DNA of 20,271 nucleotides, taken from positions 1-20,271 of IMG/VR virus record IMGVR_UViG_3300020463_003070; one strand, written 5' to 3'. Positions 1 to 7,777 of the stretch are shown here, in pieces. The position numbers and the translations under genes were made by a program. How positions within the stretch are numbered: position 1 is the first letter of the stretch; the number at the start of each line of letters is the position of its first letter. The notes beneath the pieces were generated by a model. That model was not told where the DNA came from, ran no database searches, and worked only from the letters and a program-made list of their open reading frames with translations. The stretch comes from a virus.

Positions 1-60
1 ACCTCTTTCGTAAGCCTTTAGAAACATTTCTTTTTCTTTTTCTTTTTCTTTTTTACTCAT
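1..60 (-). CDS. N-terminus of a Lys/Glu-rich hypothetical protein, cut by the window edge
   Basis: The ATG at 60-58 overlaps the TGA of the upstream membrane-protein gene (TGATG), so translational coupling is likely. Twenty codons are visible; they begin MSKKEKEKEKEMF and run open to the edge. The Lys-Glu run is encoded by a hexanucleotide repeat. No domain can be recognised from so short a piece; the charged start suggests a disordered or coiled-coil N-terminus. Confidence 0.65.
   Translation of the reverse strand, partial: MSKKEKEKEKEMFLKAYERG
27..54. repeat. Short tandem hexanucleotide repeat (TTTTTC, GAAAAA on the coding strand)
   Basis: Three exact TTTTTC units at 31-48 with partial units on both sides. 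It lies inside the start of the edge-truncated gene and encodes alternating Lys-Glu. Because the unit is six bases, changes in copy number would keep the reading frame and only alter the length of the charged run. Confidence 0.8.
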
Positions 61-230
61 CACCAACCCATATAAATTTTGAAAATGCATCCTACCAATA
101 CCATTATTCCCACCAAAAATCCTGGCACTATTGTTGCAGGGTGCATTCTTGTCATAATATCTTCGTTATCTTTTTCTATTTGTTCCCAATATTCTTTTGG
201 TGTTTCTTCTTTCATATTTTGATTATACAT
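60..230 (-). CDS. Small single-pass membrane protein, 56 aa
   Basis: Reading frame from ATG 230-228 to TGA 62-60. The N-terminal half is charged (MYNQNMKEETPKEYWEQIEK). Residues about 32-53 form a hydrophobic segment (TIVPGFLVGIMVLVGCIF), followed by a short KIYMGW tail, so one transmembrane helix is predicted, probably with the acidic N-terminus outside the bilayer core. The start overlaps the end of the UV endonuclease gene by 8 nt and the stop overlaps the next start as TGATG, which fits a real gene in a compact operon. No family is recognised. A role in lysis or superinfection exclusion is possible for such small phage membrane proteins, but nothing here shows it. Confidence 0.7.
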   Translation of the reverse strand: MYNQNMKEETPKEYWEQIEKDNEDIMTRMHPATIVPGFLVGIMVLVGCIFKIYMGW

Positions 231-1257
231 TTTTTTCTATGTGTTGTCTATATAATTGTTCTGCCGCCATATTTTTACCTTTGGCCTCCGTCTGTATATC
301 AAAGTGTTCACCAAAACTTAATGCCCAATCATTCACCTTGGTATTTGGTAACAAGTCTGAATGTGCTCTCAATTTTTGTTTTTTGCAACCACGTTCTAAC
401 AACATCTTAATATCGTGCATTTCTGAATGTATCTTGTTTCCAAGATTAGCAGGAGCCAAGTGTTCATCTCTCGAATATGAGTAGTGCATTGTAGGGCGTT
501 GTCCACGCCAAGAATCGATGACACGTTTTACTCTATCATCATGTGGTTGAATATATTCTTCTGCTCTTATCCAGTGATGATGTATATCCATGACTAATGC
601 AAGATCTTTTTCTAGTTCTAAACTTGCATCAAGTCCCCAACCCATTTCGTCATTTTCTATCGTGATTAGATTACGTGCTTCTTGTGAAAGTCTTGGAAGT
701 GCTTTACGTATTCCATCTGGTCCTTGCCGACCTGAGATGTGTACATTAATTTTGCATCCATCTTGAAAACTTTTACCGAATCCCATCCAACGGGCCATGT
801 CTGCATGGTACTCAAATTCTTCTATGCTCCTTTCTACAATGTCAGGGGTAACACTAGATAATACACAAAATTGTCCTGGGTGAAAAGATACTTTCACATC
901 ATGTTTTCGTGATGCTTCTCCCACCGGAGCAAATATTTTTTCACAATGGTCTTGAATTTCTTTTTTTTGCCACCAGTCCTTCCAGTTCTTTTCCGTATAT
1001 CCTTGTAGCATTTCGCTACCAAGTCTCACCATCCTACGTTCTGGTGCTAGTGTGCCAACACGTTCAATCATTCTCACAGCCGCCGCGGCGTTGTGATTCA
1101 TAATATCCCATTGTCTTTGTTCAGCATCTTCTGGATGTTCACGCAACCATCTCATTGTGGTTGATCTGCCATTTAGATCTCTGTCCTTGGCATTGACCTT
1201 CATTCCGCCAAATTCAGATTTATCGTTAAGCCATTTGCAACAGAAACCTATACGCAT
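223..1257 (-). CDS. uvsE: UV damage endonuclease, UvdE/UvsE family
   Basis: 344 aa, full length for the UvdE family. These TIM-barrel metalloenzymes nick DNA 5' of UV photoproducts and start an alternative excision-repair route. Conserved blocks run in order: HPGQFCVLS at about 126-134, INVHISGRQG at 170-179, LITIENDEMGWGLD at 197-210, VMDIHHHW at 222-229, PTMHYSYSR at 255-263 and AHSDLL at 298-303. The His, Glu and Asp residues in these blocks match the family's metal-binding site, so an active enzyme is expected. It has its own strong promoter immediately upstream; the -10 element is only 5 nt from the ATG, implying a leaderless mRNA. It probably protects the phage genome in sunlit surface water. 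The assignment is strong; the metal ligands are inferred from motif positions only. Confidence 0.95.
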   Translation of the reverse strand: MRIGFCCKWLNDKSEFGGMKVNAKDRDLNGRSTTMRWLREHPEDAEQRQWDIMNHNAAAAVRMIERVGTLAPERRMVRLGSEMLQGYTEKNWKDWWQKKEIQDHCEKIFAPVGEASRKHDVKVSFHPGQFCVLSSVTPDIVERSIEEFEYHADMARWMGFGKSFQDGCKINVHISGRQGPDGIRKALPRLSQEARNLITIENDEMGWGLDASLELEKDLALVMDIHHHWIRAEEYIQPHDDRVKRVIDSWRGQRPTMHYSYSRDEHLAPANLGNKIHSEMHDIKMLLERGCKKQKLRAHSDLLPNTKVNDWALSFGEHFDIQTEAKGKNMAAEQLYRQHIEKNV

Positions 1258-1290
1258 AATTTATAATAACACTTTTCCAATATTTGTCAA
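1258..1290 (-). promoter_or_regulatory. Sigma70-like promoter of uvsE, apparently leaderless
   Basis: On the minus strand TTGACA (1290-1285) is separated by 16 nt from TATTAT (1268-1263), then 5 nt (AAATT) lead to the uvsE ATG at 1257. TTGACA follows directly after the TAG stop of the upstream gene. With normal -10 to +1 spacing, transcription would start on or beside the A of ATG. There is no Shine-Dalgarno sequence. Confidence 0.7.
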
Positions 1291-1656
1291 CTAAAATGAT
1301 ATTCTAATACCCAATTTATGGTTTTGATTTATGACATCAAGATTGTAAACTATATTGTATGTGTGCCATATATCACGATACTTTGCTGGTATCAGTTTTG
1401 TGGTCTCGTAATGTGCCAGTCCTCGTAATATAAAGTACCCAAGTACCTCACCATGATTTGGATGTTTACCAAGTATAGGATTTGTTTCATACCATTCATC
1501 ACTTTCTACAATCTCAAATGTTTGAAACATATCTATTGTTTGCAAAATATTGAAAGCATAGATTGCCTTAATATCTCTTTTGGTTAAAGGATCCTTTGCC
1601 TTCACAGGAAGTATAATCCCTAATACAAGGATTACACAAAATATTAATTTTTTCAC
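1291..1656 (-). CDS. Small secreted or periplasmic protein with NPILG motif
   Basis: 121 aa, starting at a GTG 2 nt after the stop of the groES-like gene; no ATG is available before about residue 43. Residues 1-20 form a typical signal peptide (Lys-Lys, a hydrophobic core, then PVKA before KDPLTK), so export to the periplasm is predicted. The mature part contains ETNPILGKHP at about 57-66 and ends in RISF. I have seen NPILG-type motifs in small uncharacterised bacterial and phage proteins but cannot name a function. It lies between the co-chaperonin and uvsE and has no visible Shine-Dalgarno, so it probably depends on read-through translation from the upstream gene. Outer-membrane association is possible given the terminal Phe, but this is speculative. 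Confidence 0.75.
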   Translation of the reverse strand: MKKLIFCVILVLGIILPVKAKDPLTKRDIKAIYAFNILQTIDMFQTFEIVESDEWYETNPILGKHPNHGEVLGYFILRGLAHYETTKLIPAKYRDIWHTYNIVYNLDVINQNHKLGIRISF

Positions 1657-1658
1657 GG

Positions 1659-2081
1659 TTAGTCGTTGCCGGGTAAGGATTTCATTTGATAAGCACCACC
1701 CATATTATTGTATGTTGCTTGTTTAGTATTTGCTTCAGTAGGCTCTTCGTCGGAAACTAAAAGTATATCATTTTCGTCGATCATTCTACACTCTTGTTTT
1801 TCACCTTTTTCAGATTCGATGATAAAAGTTCTTGTCCACCGACCATGTGCCACCATAACCCATTGTCCAACTTTTACATCTTTTTGATCTTTTCCTATTG
1901 CGTGTACCTCTGCCCATCTAGGATGAACACCTTGCTCTTTTCCATCGTCATCCATTAAGATTATTCCGCCCTTGGTCTTTGTTTCACCAAAGTGCATATT
2001 TTTTACAATTATTCTCTTTTTAAGTGGAGTGATTTCCTGTGTTGTAGGTACCCAGCCACCTTCACCAAATTTACTTGCCAT
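1659..2081 (-). CDS. GroES-like phage co-chaperonin (gp31-like)
   Basis: 140 aa. The core follows the GroES pattern: ITPLKKRIIVKNM at about 17-29, a mobile-loop region ETKTKGGIIL at 33-42 that in GroES docks to GroEL, then WAEVHAIGKDQKDVKVGQWV, which matches the conserved V.AVG...VKVGD.V strand pair, and a terminal DENDIL strand. It is longer than bacterial GroES (about 95 aa) owing to an N-terminal extension and a C-terminal tail of about 30 residues (EEPTEANTKQ onward). In T4, gp31 replaces host GroES so that the major capsid protein fits in the chaperonin cage; the same role with host GroEL is the natural inference. Its near-consensus promoter overlaps the end of the upstream gene and places +1 at the ATG. 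Confidence 0.85.
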   Translation of the reverse strand: MASKFGEGGWVPTTQEITPLKKRIIVKNMHFGETKTKGGIILMDDDGKEQGVHPRWAEVHAIGKDQKDVKVGQWVMVAHGRWTRTFIIESEKGEKQECRMIDENDILLVSDEEPTEANTKQATYNNMGGAYQMKSLPGND

Positions 2082-2116
2082 GTTTATAATATAGTGTAAT
2101 AAACTTTATTTGTCAA
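2082..2116 (-). promoter_or_regulatory. Near-consensus sigma70-like promoter of the groES-like gene
   Basis: TTGACA (2116-2111), a 17-nt spacer, TATATT (2093-2088), then ATAAAC and the ATG at 2081. The 6-nt gap puts the predicted +1 on the A of ATG, so the mRNA would be leaderless. The TTGACA contains the TGA stop codon of the upstream 213-aa gene. Confidence 0.75.
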
Positions 2117-2754
2117 GACCAAATCACCATTTTAAAACGTTCTTTTTCTATATCAAAAAAGTTACATTTCCAATCAGACTGCTCAAAAAAGCCTAGTCCA
2201 TGCCATTCTTCTTTTCTTTCTAAAAGATCTCTACCACCTTTATCCCAATCGATCGAAAGTAATTTGCCTTCCATCTGTTTTTTCTTCTTGTTAATTTCGG
2301 CAAAGTCAAATCCGTCAAACTCCCAGTGAAACACTTCAAAGGCATTACCTTCTGCATCAACATAGTCTATTGAAAAGTCTAATCCCCATTTAGGCCTCAT
2401 AGCAATTAATTTATAAATTAAATTGTTTTCCTTTGCCCAAGTTTCAAGTTGTTCCTTTGCGGCACCTGTATATGCTTTTCTTTCGAATAAACAAGCATGA
2501 TTAAGCACTGCACCTGTAGTTTTTTTTTTTGATTGTGCGAACCAATCGTATTTTAATGCTCTTCTGTACCTATGTCCTTTGTCAGGTCCGAGATTTATTT
2601 TTGCAAACCTCTGCTCTAAGTCTGTTAAATCATAACCATTCTGATCGTAAAGATCTAATGCTTCTGAGTCGGGGGTTCCGTGTTCATATTGGATTGGTTT
2701 GTTCCAATATCCATTTTGGGATAATCTTTCATTAAGCAGTACTAGATCATTCAT
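2113..2754 (-). CDS. Conserved-looking hypothetical protein, 213 aa
   Basis: Soluble and rich in aromatic and charged residues, without signal peptide or membrane segment. Notable stretches are GPDKGHRYRRALKYDWF around 57-73, a Lys-Lys-Lys cluster, RPKWGLDFSIDYVD near 120-133, and EVFHWEFDGFDF near 139-150, which suggest a folded alpha/beta protein. I do not recognise the family. The preceding intergenic stretch (2755-2789) is AT-rich and contains TATAAT and TAAATA strings but no convincing -35. The gene ends in TGG TCT TGA, and that stop forms part of the next gene's -35 box. Confidence 0.75.
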   Translation of the reverse strand: MNDLVLLNERLSQNGYWNKPIQYEHGTPDSEALDLYDQNGYDLTDLEQRFAKINLGPDKGHRYRRALKYDWFAQSKKKTTGAVLNHACLFERKAYTGAAKEQLETWAKENNLIYKLIAMRPKWGLDFSIDYVDAEGNAFEVFHWEFDGFDFAEINKKKKQMEGKLLSIDWDKGGRDLLERKEEWHGLGFFEQSDWKCNFFDIEKERFKMVIWS

Positions 2755-2789
2755 ATCTAATATTTACTAAAATTATAAATTTTACTTGC

Positions 2790-3185
2790 TTATTCTATAC
2801 CATCTAAAGCGGCGTCGATGCCTGACTTCTCAGACTTTGGTTTGAACGTATCAACTGTTTTAGGTTGAGGTGTCGCTTTTTTAATAGGTTGTTGATTTAG
2901 GATTTTAGTTTCTACTACTTTTGGTCGTTGTACATCAGGTTTCACAGTATTTTCCTGTCTAACTTCTTGAGCAGTAGACACAACACCTTTTGGTTTTTCA
3001 TAATATTGTTTCATCAATTGCTCTCTAGTCTTTAGTATATTTCCACCCGGTCCAATTTCATCACCTCTAGCATTTACGCTCATATTTCCAACTGCCACAG
3101 TAGTTTCGTTTTGCTGTCTCAATTTTTCAATATCAACAGTTTTACCCTGCATAGTCTTGTATACTTTTTTAACTGGTGTTCTCAT
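2790..3185 (-). CDS. Hypothetical protein, low complexity, 131 aa
   Basis: The start is set by a clear Shine-Dalgarno, TTAGGAGAAAAA, just before ATG 3185-3183 (MRTPVKKVYKTMQG). An in-frame GTG 18 nt upstream exists, but it would translate the Shine-Dalgarno itself and is rejected. The protein is rich in Lys, Gln, Pro, Val and Thr with little hydrophobic core, especially after residue 60 (PKGVVSTAQEVRQEN, KATPQPKTVDTFKPKSE), so it is probably largely disordered. It ends in IDAALDGIE. Such proteins in phage structural neighbourhoods can be minor virion or scaffold-associated components, but nothing here proves this. Confidence 0.75.
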   Translation of the reverse strand: MRTPVKKVYKTMQGKTVDIEKLRQQNETTVAVGNMSVNARGDEIGPGGNILKTREQLMKQYYEKPKGVVSTAQEVRQENTVKPDVQRPKVVETKILNQQPIKKATPQPKTVDTFKPKSEKSGIDAALDGIE

Positions 3186-3212
3186 TTTTTCTCCTAAGTT
3201 CACTTTTACTTA

Positions 3213-3737
3213 TCATCGCAAAAATTCACGATAATCTATTTTGTACATCAGTGGATTGATCTTGTGGATACCTATCAAAAATAAACAAAAACTTGCCACA
3301 CTTGATCCTCGGCCAACACCCCAAACTATGTTATGCTTTCTCATCGTATCAACGAAATACACTAAAAACTGGAGGACCTTGATAAAATTTTTCTTCTCAA
3401 ACAACTCGTATTCTTTTTCAACACGTGCCGTTTCCTCTTTGGTTTGACATTTTTCCAAAAGATATTTTTTCATATCTAGATCATAATAGGATTTGGGCAT
3501 ATGCCAATTAGCATAATTTTTTTTGTCAAACTCTGTTACAGTGATGTCTCTTTTAGGAACATTTTTTATTTTTGGTAAATCAACACCGATGTCGTCTAGT
3601 GCTTTTTTATATTGATCAGTATCTTCAAAGTACAGTTTAGAAATATCAAAATCTGGATTTGTATACAGGAATTCTAAAGCATCATCTTCTGTAATAATGC
3701 AATCACCATACTCATTTGTTTTTATTTTTGCCGCCAT
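3213..3737 (-). CDS. Stand-alone fragment of a DnaE-like (C-family) DNA polymerase
   Basis: 174 aa. The C-terminal third reads like the start of the DnaE polymerase palm: a YELFEKKNF...LQFLVYFVDTMRKHNI helix, then VWGVGRGSSVASFCLF (about 138-153), LIGIHKINPL and YREFLR. This matches the bacterial pol III alpha segment containing GRGS, with the ...DPL...FERFLN element behind it. In full enzymes the catalytic Asp-x-Asp follows within about 15 residues; here a TGA ends the protein just before it, and the next gene does not supply it. The first 110 residues are not recognised. The ATG overlaps the upstream gene by 26 nt. It cannot be a polymerase alone; it may bind nucleotide or DNA, partner another protein, or be a relic. 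Confidence 0.75.
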   Translation of the reverse strand: MAAKIKTNEYGDCIITEDDALEFLYTNPDFDISKLYFEDTDQYKKALDDIGVDLPKIKNVPKRDITVTEFDKKNYANWHMPKSYYDLDMKKYLLEKCQTKEETARVEKEYELFEKKNFIKVLQFLVYFVDTMRKHNIVWGVGRGSSVASFCLFLIGIHKINPLMYKIDYREFLR

Positions 3738-4347
3738 CTAATACTCTTGGGTTGAACTCGAATATTTTAGCATGATCTTCGTGCTTCTTGTCAACGACTT
3801 TTTTCTCTTTTTGCCAACTAAAGTGTCCTGTGTATATTCCTTTTGACATTTCATTATCATAAGTTGCGGTATCTGGTCTTAACCACCATGGGTCAAACTT
3901 TTTGTATTTTTCCGAAAACCATTCATTTACATCTAATAGTGTAAGTTCTTTTGCGTTTTTGTCAACCTTATATTTTATTCCATCGCCTTGGAAACTTCCT
4001 AATGTCAAACTTTTAACATGAATTTTACCATCTAGTATTGCATTTGCTTTACAAAAACACACTGATGCCATCACTTGATCGTATGGTGGCTTTGGTAATT
4101 CAATAAATCTATTCATGGTAGACTTTCTTAATATTTGGTAAAGAGGGTCGGATCTATAAGATGTTATTGTGTTGTGGAACACATTTTCAAACAGCAATTT
4201 CAATCTTTCAAAATATGCTGACTGAGTTTTTAAATTTGATGTCGTTGGTTTAATTTCCAATTGCACATCATATTCATTTTGAAAAAGTTCATTGTCAACA
4301 ATTATTATTGATTTAAATTTGGTTGCCCAAGTAAAAGTACTGTCCAT
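3712..4347 (-). CDS. Hypothetical protein, 211 aa
   Basis: Soluble protein beginning MDSTFTWATKFKSIIIVDN. It contains NRFIELPKPPYDQVMASVCF at about 79-98, KSLTLGSFQGDGIKY around 112-126, and a motif rich in Trp and Asp (KKFDPWWLRPDTATYDNEMS). The tail is strongly basic (DGGKNKNK). No family is recognised. Its last codons overlap the start of the DnaE-like fragment by 26 nt, so the two are probably co-translated. It lies 11 nt after the 85-aa gene at the end of the structural block; whether it is a virion or early protein cannot be told from the sequence. Confidence 0.75.
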   Translation of the reverse strand: MDSTFTWATKFKSIIIVDNELFQNEYDVQLEIKPTTSNLKTQSAYFERLKLLFENVFHNTITSYRSDPLYQILRKSTMNRFIELPKPPYDQVMASVCFCKANAILDGKIHVKSLTLGSFQGDGIKYKVDKNAKELTLLDVNEWFSEKYKKFDPWWLRPDTATYDNEMSKGIYTGHFSWQKEKKVVDKKHEDHAKIFEFNPRVLDGGKNKNK

Positions 4348-4358
4348 ACAATTACTTA

Positions 4359-4616
4359 CTACTCGATGTTGACCAGGTCGCCAAGTTCTGGTTCACCTCT
4401 GCTTTTCTTGAACCTGTCTTGTGCTTCTTTAATTCTTCTTGTCCTTAATTCTTCCCTGTAGGTGTTCAATGCATTCTGTATTTGATTTTGCAAGTCAGGA
4501 TTTCTACTAAATCTTCTTGCACTCATTATTTTGCTTGTCAACTCTCTTATTCTTTTAGAAAGATCCTCTTCTGACAGTTTAGTAATATCTTCTTGTAATG
4601 GATGAAACAATGGCAT
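4359..4616 (-). CDS. Small helical protein, probably conserved in marine T4-like phages, 85 aa
   Basis: The preferred start is ATG 4616-4614 (MPLFHPLQEDITKL), with AAGG 6 nt upstream; the GTG at 4619 sits too close to that site. The protein is almost wholly helical and charged (EEDLSKRIRELTSK, SARRFSRNPDLQNQIQ, YREELRTRRIKEAQDRFKK), so a coiled coil is likely, and it ends in ELGDLVNIE. I associate this type of protein with conserved small genes next to marine T4-like tail modules but cannot name a function; a chaperone or assembly role is possible. Confidence 0.75.
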   Translation of the reverse strand: MPLFHPLQEDITKLSEEDLSKRIRELTSKIMSARRFSRNPDLQNQIQNALNTYREELRTRRIKEAQDRFKKSRGEPELGDLVNIE

Positions 4617-4636
4617 CACCTGCCTTTCGTTAGTGG

Positions 4637-5200
4637 TTAATCATACATCTTACCAAGTTGGTGCATCAAAATCGTAGTACCACCATCCGGAGACATGAAT
4701 TCGTACATATATCTTCCTAATGATCCTATTGTGATTGTGTTAGATGAACCATCACCGCCTGTTACGTTGTCTGCTACAAGCACGGTGCTTGGTATTGTTA
4801 TTGTATGCGATGTGTTTGCATACGTGATATCAAGTATAATTCTGCCTAAAGTTCCTGATACAGGAAAGTTTGTAAATGCCAAAGTTACAGCGGCATTTGT
4901 TGTAATTGTTTGATAGTGTCCGTTTTCATGATTCAAAGTAATATTACCACCTGCTGTGCCATGTCCAAACACAGTTTCGGCAGTGTCTTTTAAAACTGCT
5001 CTTGACACTATGTTGTCGTTAAAACTGTTTGCTACATTGTTAGCAACCGATGATGTTTGTAATGCTTCGATCTCAGACTTTGTCGTTGTAAAATTATTCT
5101 TTGTAGCAGTGAAATTATCTCTAAAACCTTGAGATGAATTATCCTGTCCTGCTATCGGAAATGTCCCGTCTATGTTTCCTGGTACTATACTACTTGCCAT
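4637..5200 (-). CDS. Virion structural protein, fibre or baseplate associated, 187 aa
   Basis: The N-terminus (MASSIVPGNIDGTFPIAGQD, then NSSQGFRDNFTATKNNF) is a divergent version of the adaptor module on the three fibre genes upstream: Gly-Gln-Asp-Asn, FRDNF and NNF replace NDGTGD, LRxAF and NxNF. A short coiled coil follows (TTTKSEIEALQ), then a beta-rich domain (residues about 70-187) with Thr/Asn-rich strands. Its start overlaps the previous stop as TAATG, indicating coupling to the Ig-repeat gene. Cyanophage and pelagiphage structural proteins of this kind are usually called virion structural proteins; the exact position in the particle is unknown. Confidence 0.75.
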   Translation of the reverse strand: MASSIVPGNIDGTFPIAGQDNSSQGFRDNFTATKNNFTTTKSEIEALQTSSVANNVANSFNDNIVSRAVLKDTAETVFGHGTAGGNITLNHENGHYQTITTNAAVTLAFTNFPVSGTLGRIILDITYANTSHTITIPSTVLVADNVTGGDGSSNTITIGSLGRYMYEFMSPDGGTTILMHQLGKMYD

Positions 5201-7752
5201 TATATTCCTTTTCTTTCAAATACAAGATATTTATCACCAGATTGCCTACTTACGACAAATTTTGCGCCGGCTATAGGTGCTGATGTGAAATTGATTGTGC
5301 TTTGTTTATTTTCCGTGTCATGCGTTAAAAAGAATTCGTTTTCAAAGTCTCCCGATCTTCTAGTATCATCTGACACCACTGTATTAACGTCAGCGGTTAG
5401 GTTTTTGAACACTTTTTGCACAAAAATCTCTACTCCGTCTCTGGTTAATTTGATTTCTTCTTCGTTAATCAATTCGTTTAAAGAGAAACTAGTTGTTGAT
5501 CCGTCTCCTTCAAACCTGCTAGGATCAACTTTTAGCATAGGATTACTGATCTGATATCTATCTATAATGTATTCAATATTTTCGAATTGTAATTTTTTAT
5601 CTGTAATTCTTTGTTTTATCAATCCTGCTTTACCAGGTTTACAATATGCTAAAACAATGGCTGGTTTGAAACCCAATGGAGCCAAGTCACCTGTTTGTGT
5701 AGTTCTCATCCACAATGGTAAATGTATCCATTCTTTATTTCCTAGAGATTTCATTTGAGTTCTCATATTATCTACTGCATTAGGATACACTGTTTTCACG
5801 TAATCTAGATCAGCAGATAATTCATTAGCATACCTAACTTTGGATCCGGATATTCTAAAACTCATTCCACCACCTGTGGTCACATTGTATTCTGTTGCGT
5901 CAGCAGTCAATATATCATCTGAAGAAACAGGTCCTTGAATAATATTTTGCAGTTCATCTCTTAATGTTATTGATTTACTCACCGACTTGCCTGAAGAGTT
6001 CACTAGTGGATCTATCATTTCTATATACACTACTTCATATTCTACCACACCATTTACTTTGGCGGTAGCAGTTTTTAATCCGTTGAAGTAAAGTCTTTTT
6101 GGTTCGTGGTTGAGAGCCATTTTATTTTGGAACTCGGTTAATGTTTTATGTTCGAGTCCAGCAAGTAACAACATTTGAGCATTGCTTGTTACACCAAAGT
6201 TTGGATCCTCTGGTCTGTATACATACTCAGGACTATTGATATTACTGTCTTTTCTTATTTCATCAAAAATGTTTTGATCTGTTTTTGAAATTATTCCACT
6301 AGTGCCTAGGTTGCCATATGTTTTGTTAAATGGCAATGATACGATTATTTTGAATTCTTTTGTAGTGCTTACAGTTTTGTATTGATCTGTGACGGTAACC
6401 TCAAAACTAAATTCTTTATCTATTGTTGTAGTGTTGCTGTCAAAGGTTACTGCGTTGTTTTCAAAAATTGTAAACTCATTATAATCAATTGTACCAACAA
6501 AGTTTCCTTGTGGAGATAAAGTGATTCCTGTTGGTAAACTACCACTAGTGACGCTGTAATTTAATACTCTATTTGTATCTACACCAACTGCTTTTACAGA
6601 TAGCAACGAAGGAACTCCTGCTGTCAGTGTTCCAATTAAATTAGTTGAAGTAAAAGAGACTCCAACGTCGATATCACCTATAATCCTTAATGTAAATTCT
6701 TTATCATTGTACACTGACAATCCAGTTGCCACTGTCCTATTTGCTCTAATTGTAAAAGTGTATAATGTTGTGACTGCGGTGCTTGTAGGCAATGTGCCAT
6801 AAAGTTCACCTGTATTTGTGTCTATGCTTATTCCTGGTGGCAATGATCCACTGATAACACTATACTCTAGAGCCGCTTGTAAAGGATCAAAATCCTCAAC
6901 ATCAATCTGAAGAACTAGTTTGTTATCATGTCTGTAAGTGCCAAGATCACTATCAGTTGTAAAAACCGGTTTCCTTATAGCAGATAGATCAATTGTCAAT
7001 GGAGAATTTTTGTAAGTTGTTCCATCAATTGTAATTTGATTGTTATCTATTCTCCAAAAATCTGCTGTAATTACTTGTATGCTGTTGGTCTGTGTCTTAG
7101 ATGATGATCCGTCAGATACCCTTACTATGAATTCATACAATATACTTCTTGATTTTGAGTACACCAAAGGATCGTATCCTTGCTGGTCATAACCTTTGCC
7201 GGAATATCCACCCATTGGTCCATATAACTCATCGTCTGTCAATCCAACTGTGCCAGTGATCAGTCCAGACTTACTCATGGATGTGCCTGGCGGCAGTGTT
7301 CCTTCCACTATGTCAAATAAAAGTTGTTGCCCTGTTGCTGTGTCTGTGTCTACCGCTTCAACTTGAAATTGTATTTTTGATCCATCGATTACCCAAATTC
7401 TTTGATAATCAGATCTAGTCGAATCTGAAAAATCTAGTGTACCAGACGCAGTTGTGAATGTTGGTTCATCTGCTCCTTTAATCTCTAGTGTAAATGTCCT
7501 GTCAGCGATGTTTGTGCCGTCTGATACCCTAACCACAAATTTGAAAACTCTTCTTGTAGCAACTTCAAACGGCACTCCTTGTATTACCCCATCAGAAGTA
7601 AGTTCAAGACCTGGGGGCAGTGACCCGGCAATAAGTGAATAAGTCAAACTGGTGCTATCTGTGTCGTTGGCTTCTAAAGCCAGAGAATAGGATTCTCTTT
7701 CATTAATCGAGGCAATTTTGCCTGCTGTGGTTGTCCACACGGGTGCGGCCAT
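5200..7752 (-). CDS. Large structural protein with putative Ig-like (He_PIG-type) repeats, 850 aa
   Basis: Four cadherin/Ig-like repeats are visible through the signature SLPPG...(S/D)G.I.G: SLPPGLELTSDGVIQGVP at about 44-61, TLPPGTSMSKSGLITGTV at 152-169, SLPPGISIDTNTGELYGT at 303-320 and SLPTGITLSPQGNFVGTI at 405-422. Each repeat ends in strands such as FKFVVRVSDGT and YTFTIRA. Residues about 474-850 form a separate domain with AGLEHKTLTEFQNKMALNHE and EWIHLPLWMRTTQTG, probably the part held in the baseplate or tail. In phage virions such Ig domains bind surface carbohydrate weakly and reversibly. A late-type AATAAATA and an AAGGAG ribosome site precede the ATG, fitting strong late expression. 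Confidence 0.85.
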   Translation of the reverse strand: MAAPVWTTTAGKIASINERESYSLALEANDTDSTSLTYSLIAGSLPPGLELTSDGVIQGVPFEVATRRVFKFVVRVSDGTNIADRTFTLEIKGADEPTFTTASGTLDFSDSTRSDYQRIWVIDGSKIQFQVEAVDTDTATGQQLLFDIVEGTLPPGTSMSKSGLITGTVGLTDDELYGPMGGYSGKGYDQQGYDPLVYSKSRSILYEFIVRVSDGSSSKTQTNSIQVITADFWRIDNNQITIDGTTYKNSPLTIDLSAIRKPVFTTDSDLGTYRHDNKLVLQIDVEDFDPLQAALEYSVISGSLPPGISIDTNTGELYGTLPTSTAVTTLYTFTIRANRTVATGLSVYNDKEFTLRIIGDIDVGVSFTSTNLIGTLTAGVPSLLSVKAVGVDTNRVLNYSVTSGSLPTGITLSPQGNFVGTIDYNEFTIFENNAVTFDSNTTTIDKEFSFEVTVTDQYKTVSTTKEFKIIVSLPFNKTYGNLGTSGIISKTDQNIFDEIRKDSNINSPEYVYRPEDPNFGVTSNAQMLLLAGLEHKTLTEFQNKMALNHEPKRLYFNGLKTATAKVNGVVEYEVVYIEMIDPLVNSSGKSVSKSITLRDELQNIIQGPVSSDDILTADATEYNVTTGGGMSFRISGSKVRYANELSADLDYVKTVYPNAVDNMRTQMKSLGNKEWIHLPLWMRTTQTGDLAPLGFKPAIVLAYCKPGKAGLIKQRITDKKLQFENIEYIIDRYQISNPMLKVDPSRFEGDGSTTSFSLNELINEEEIKLTRDGVEIFVQKVFKNLTADVNTVVSDDTRRSGDFENEFFLTHDTENKQSTINFTSAPIAGAKFVVSRQSGDKYLVFERKGI

Positions 7753-7777
7753 ATTTGAACTTACTCCTTTATAATGA

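Noticed and set aside
3186-3203. GTG at 3203 as start of the 131-aa gene
   Set aside because: The extra six codons consist of the Shine-Dalgarno sequence that serves the ATG at 3185.
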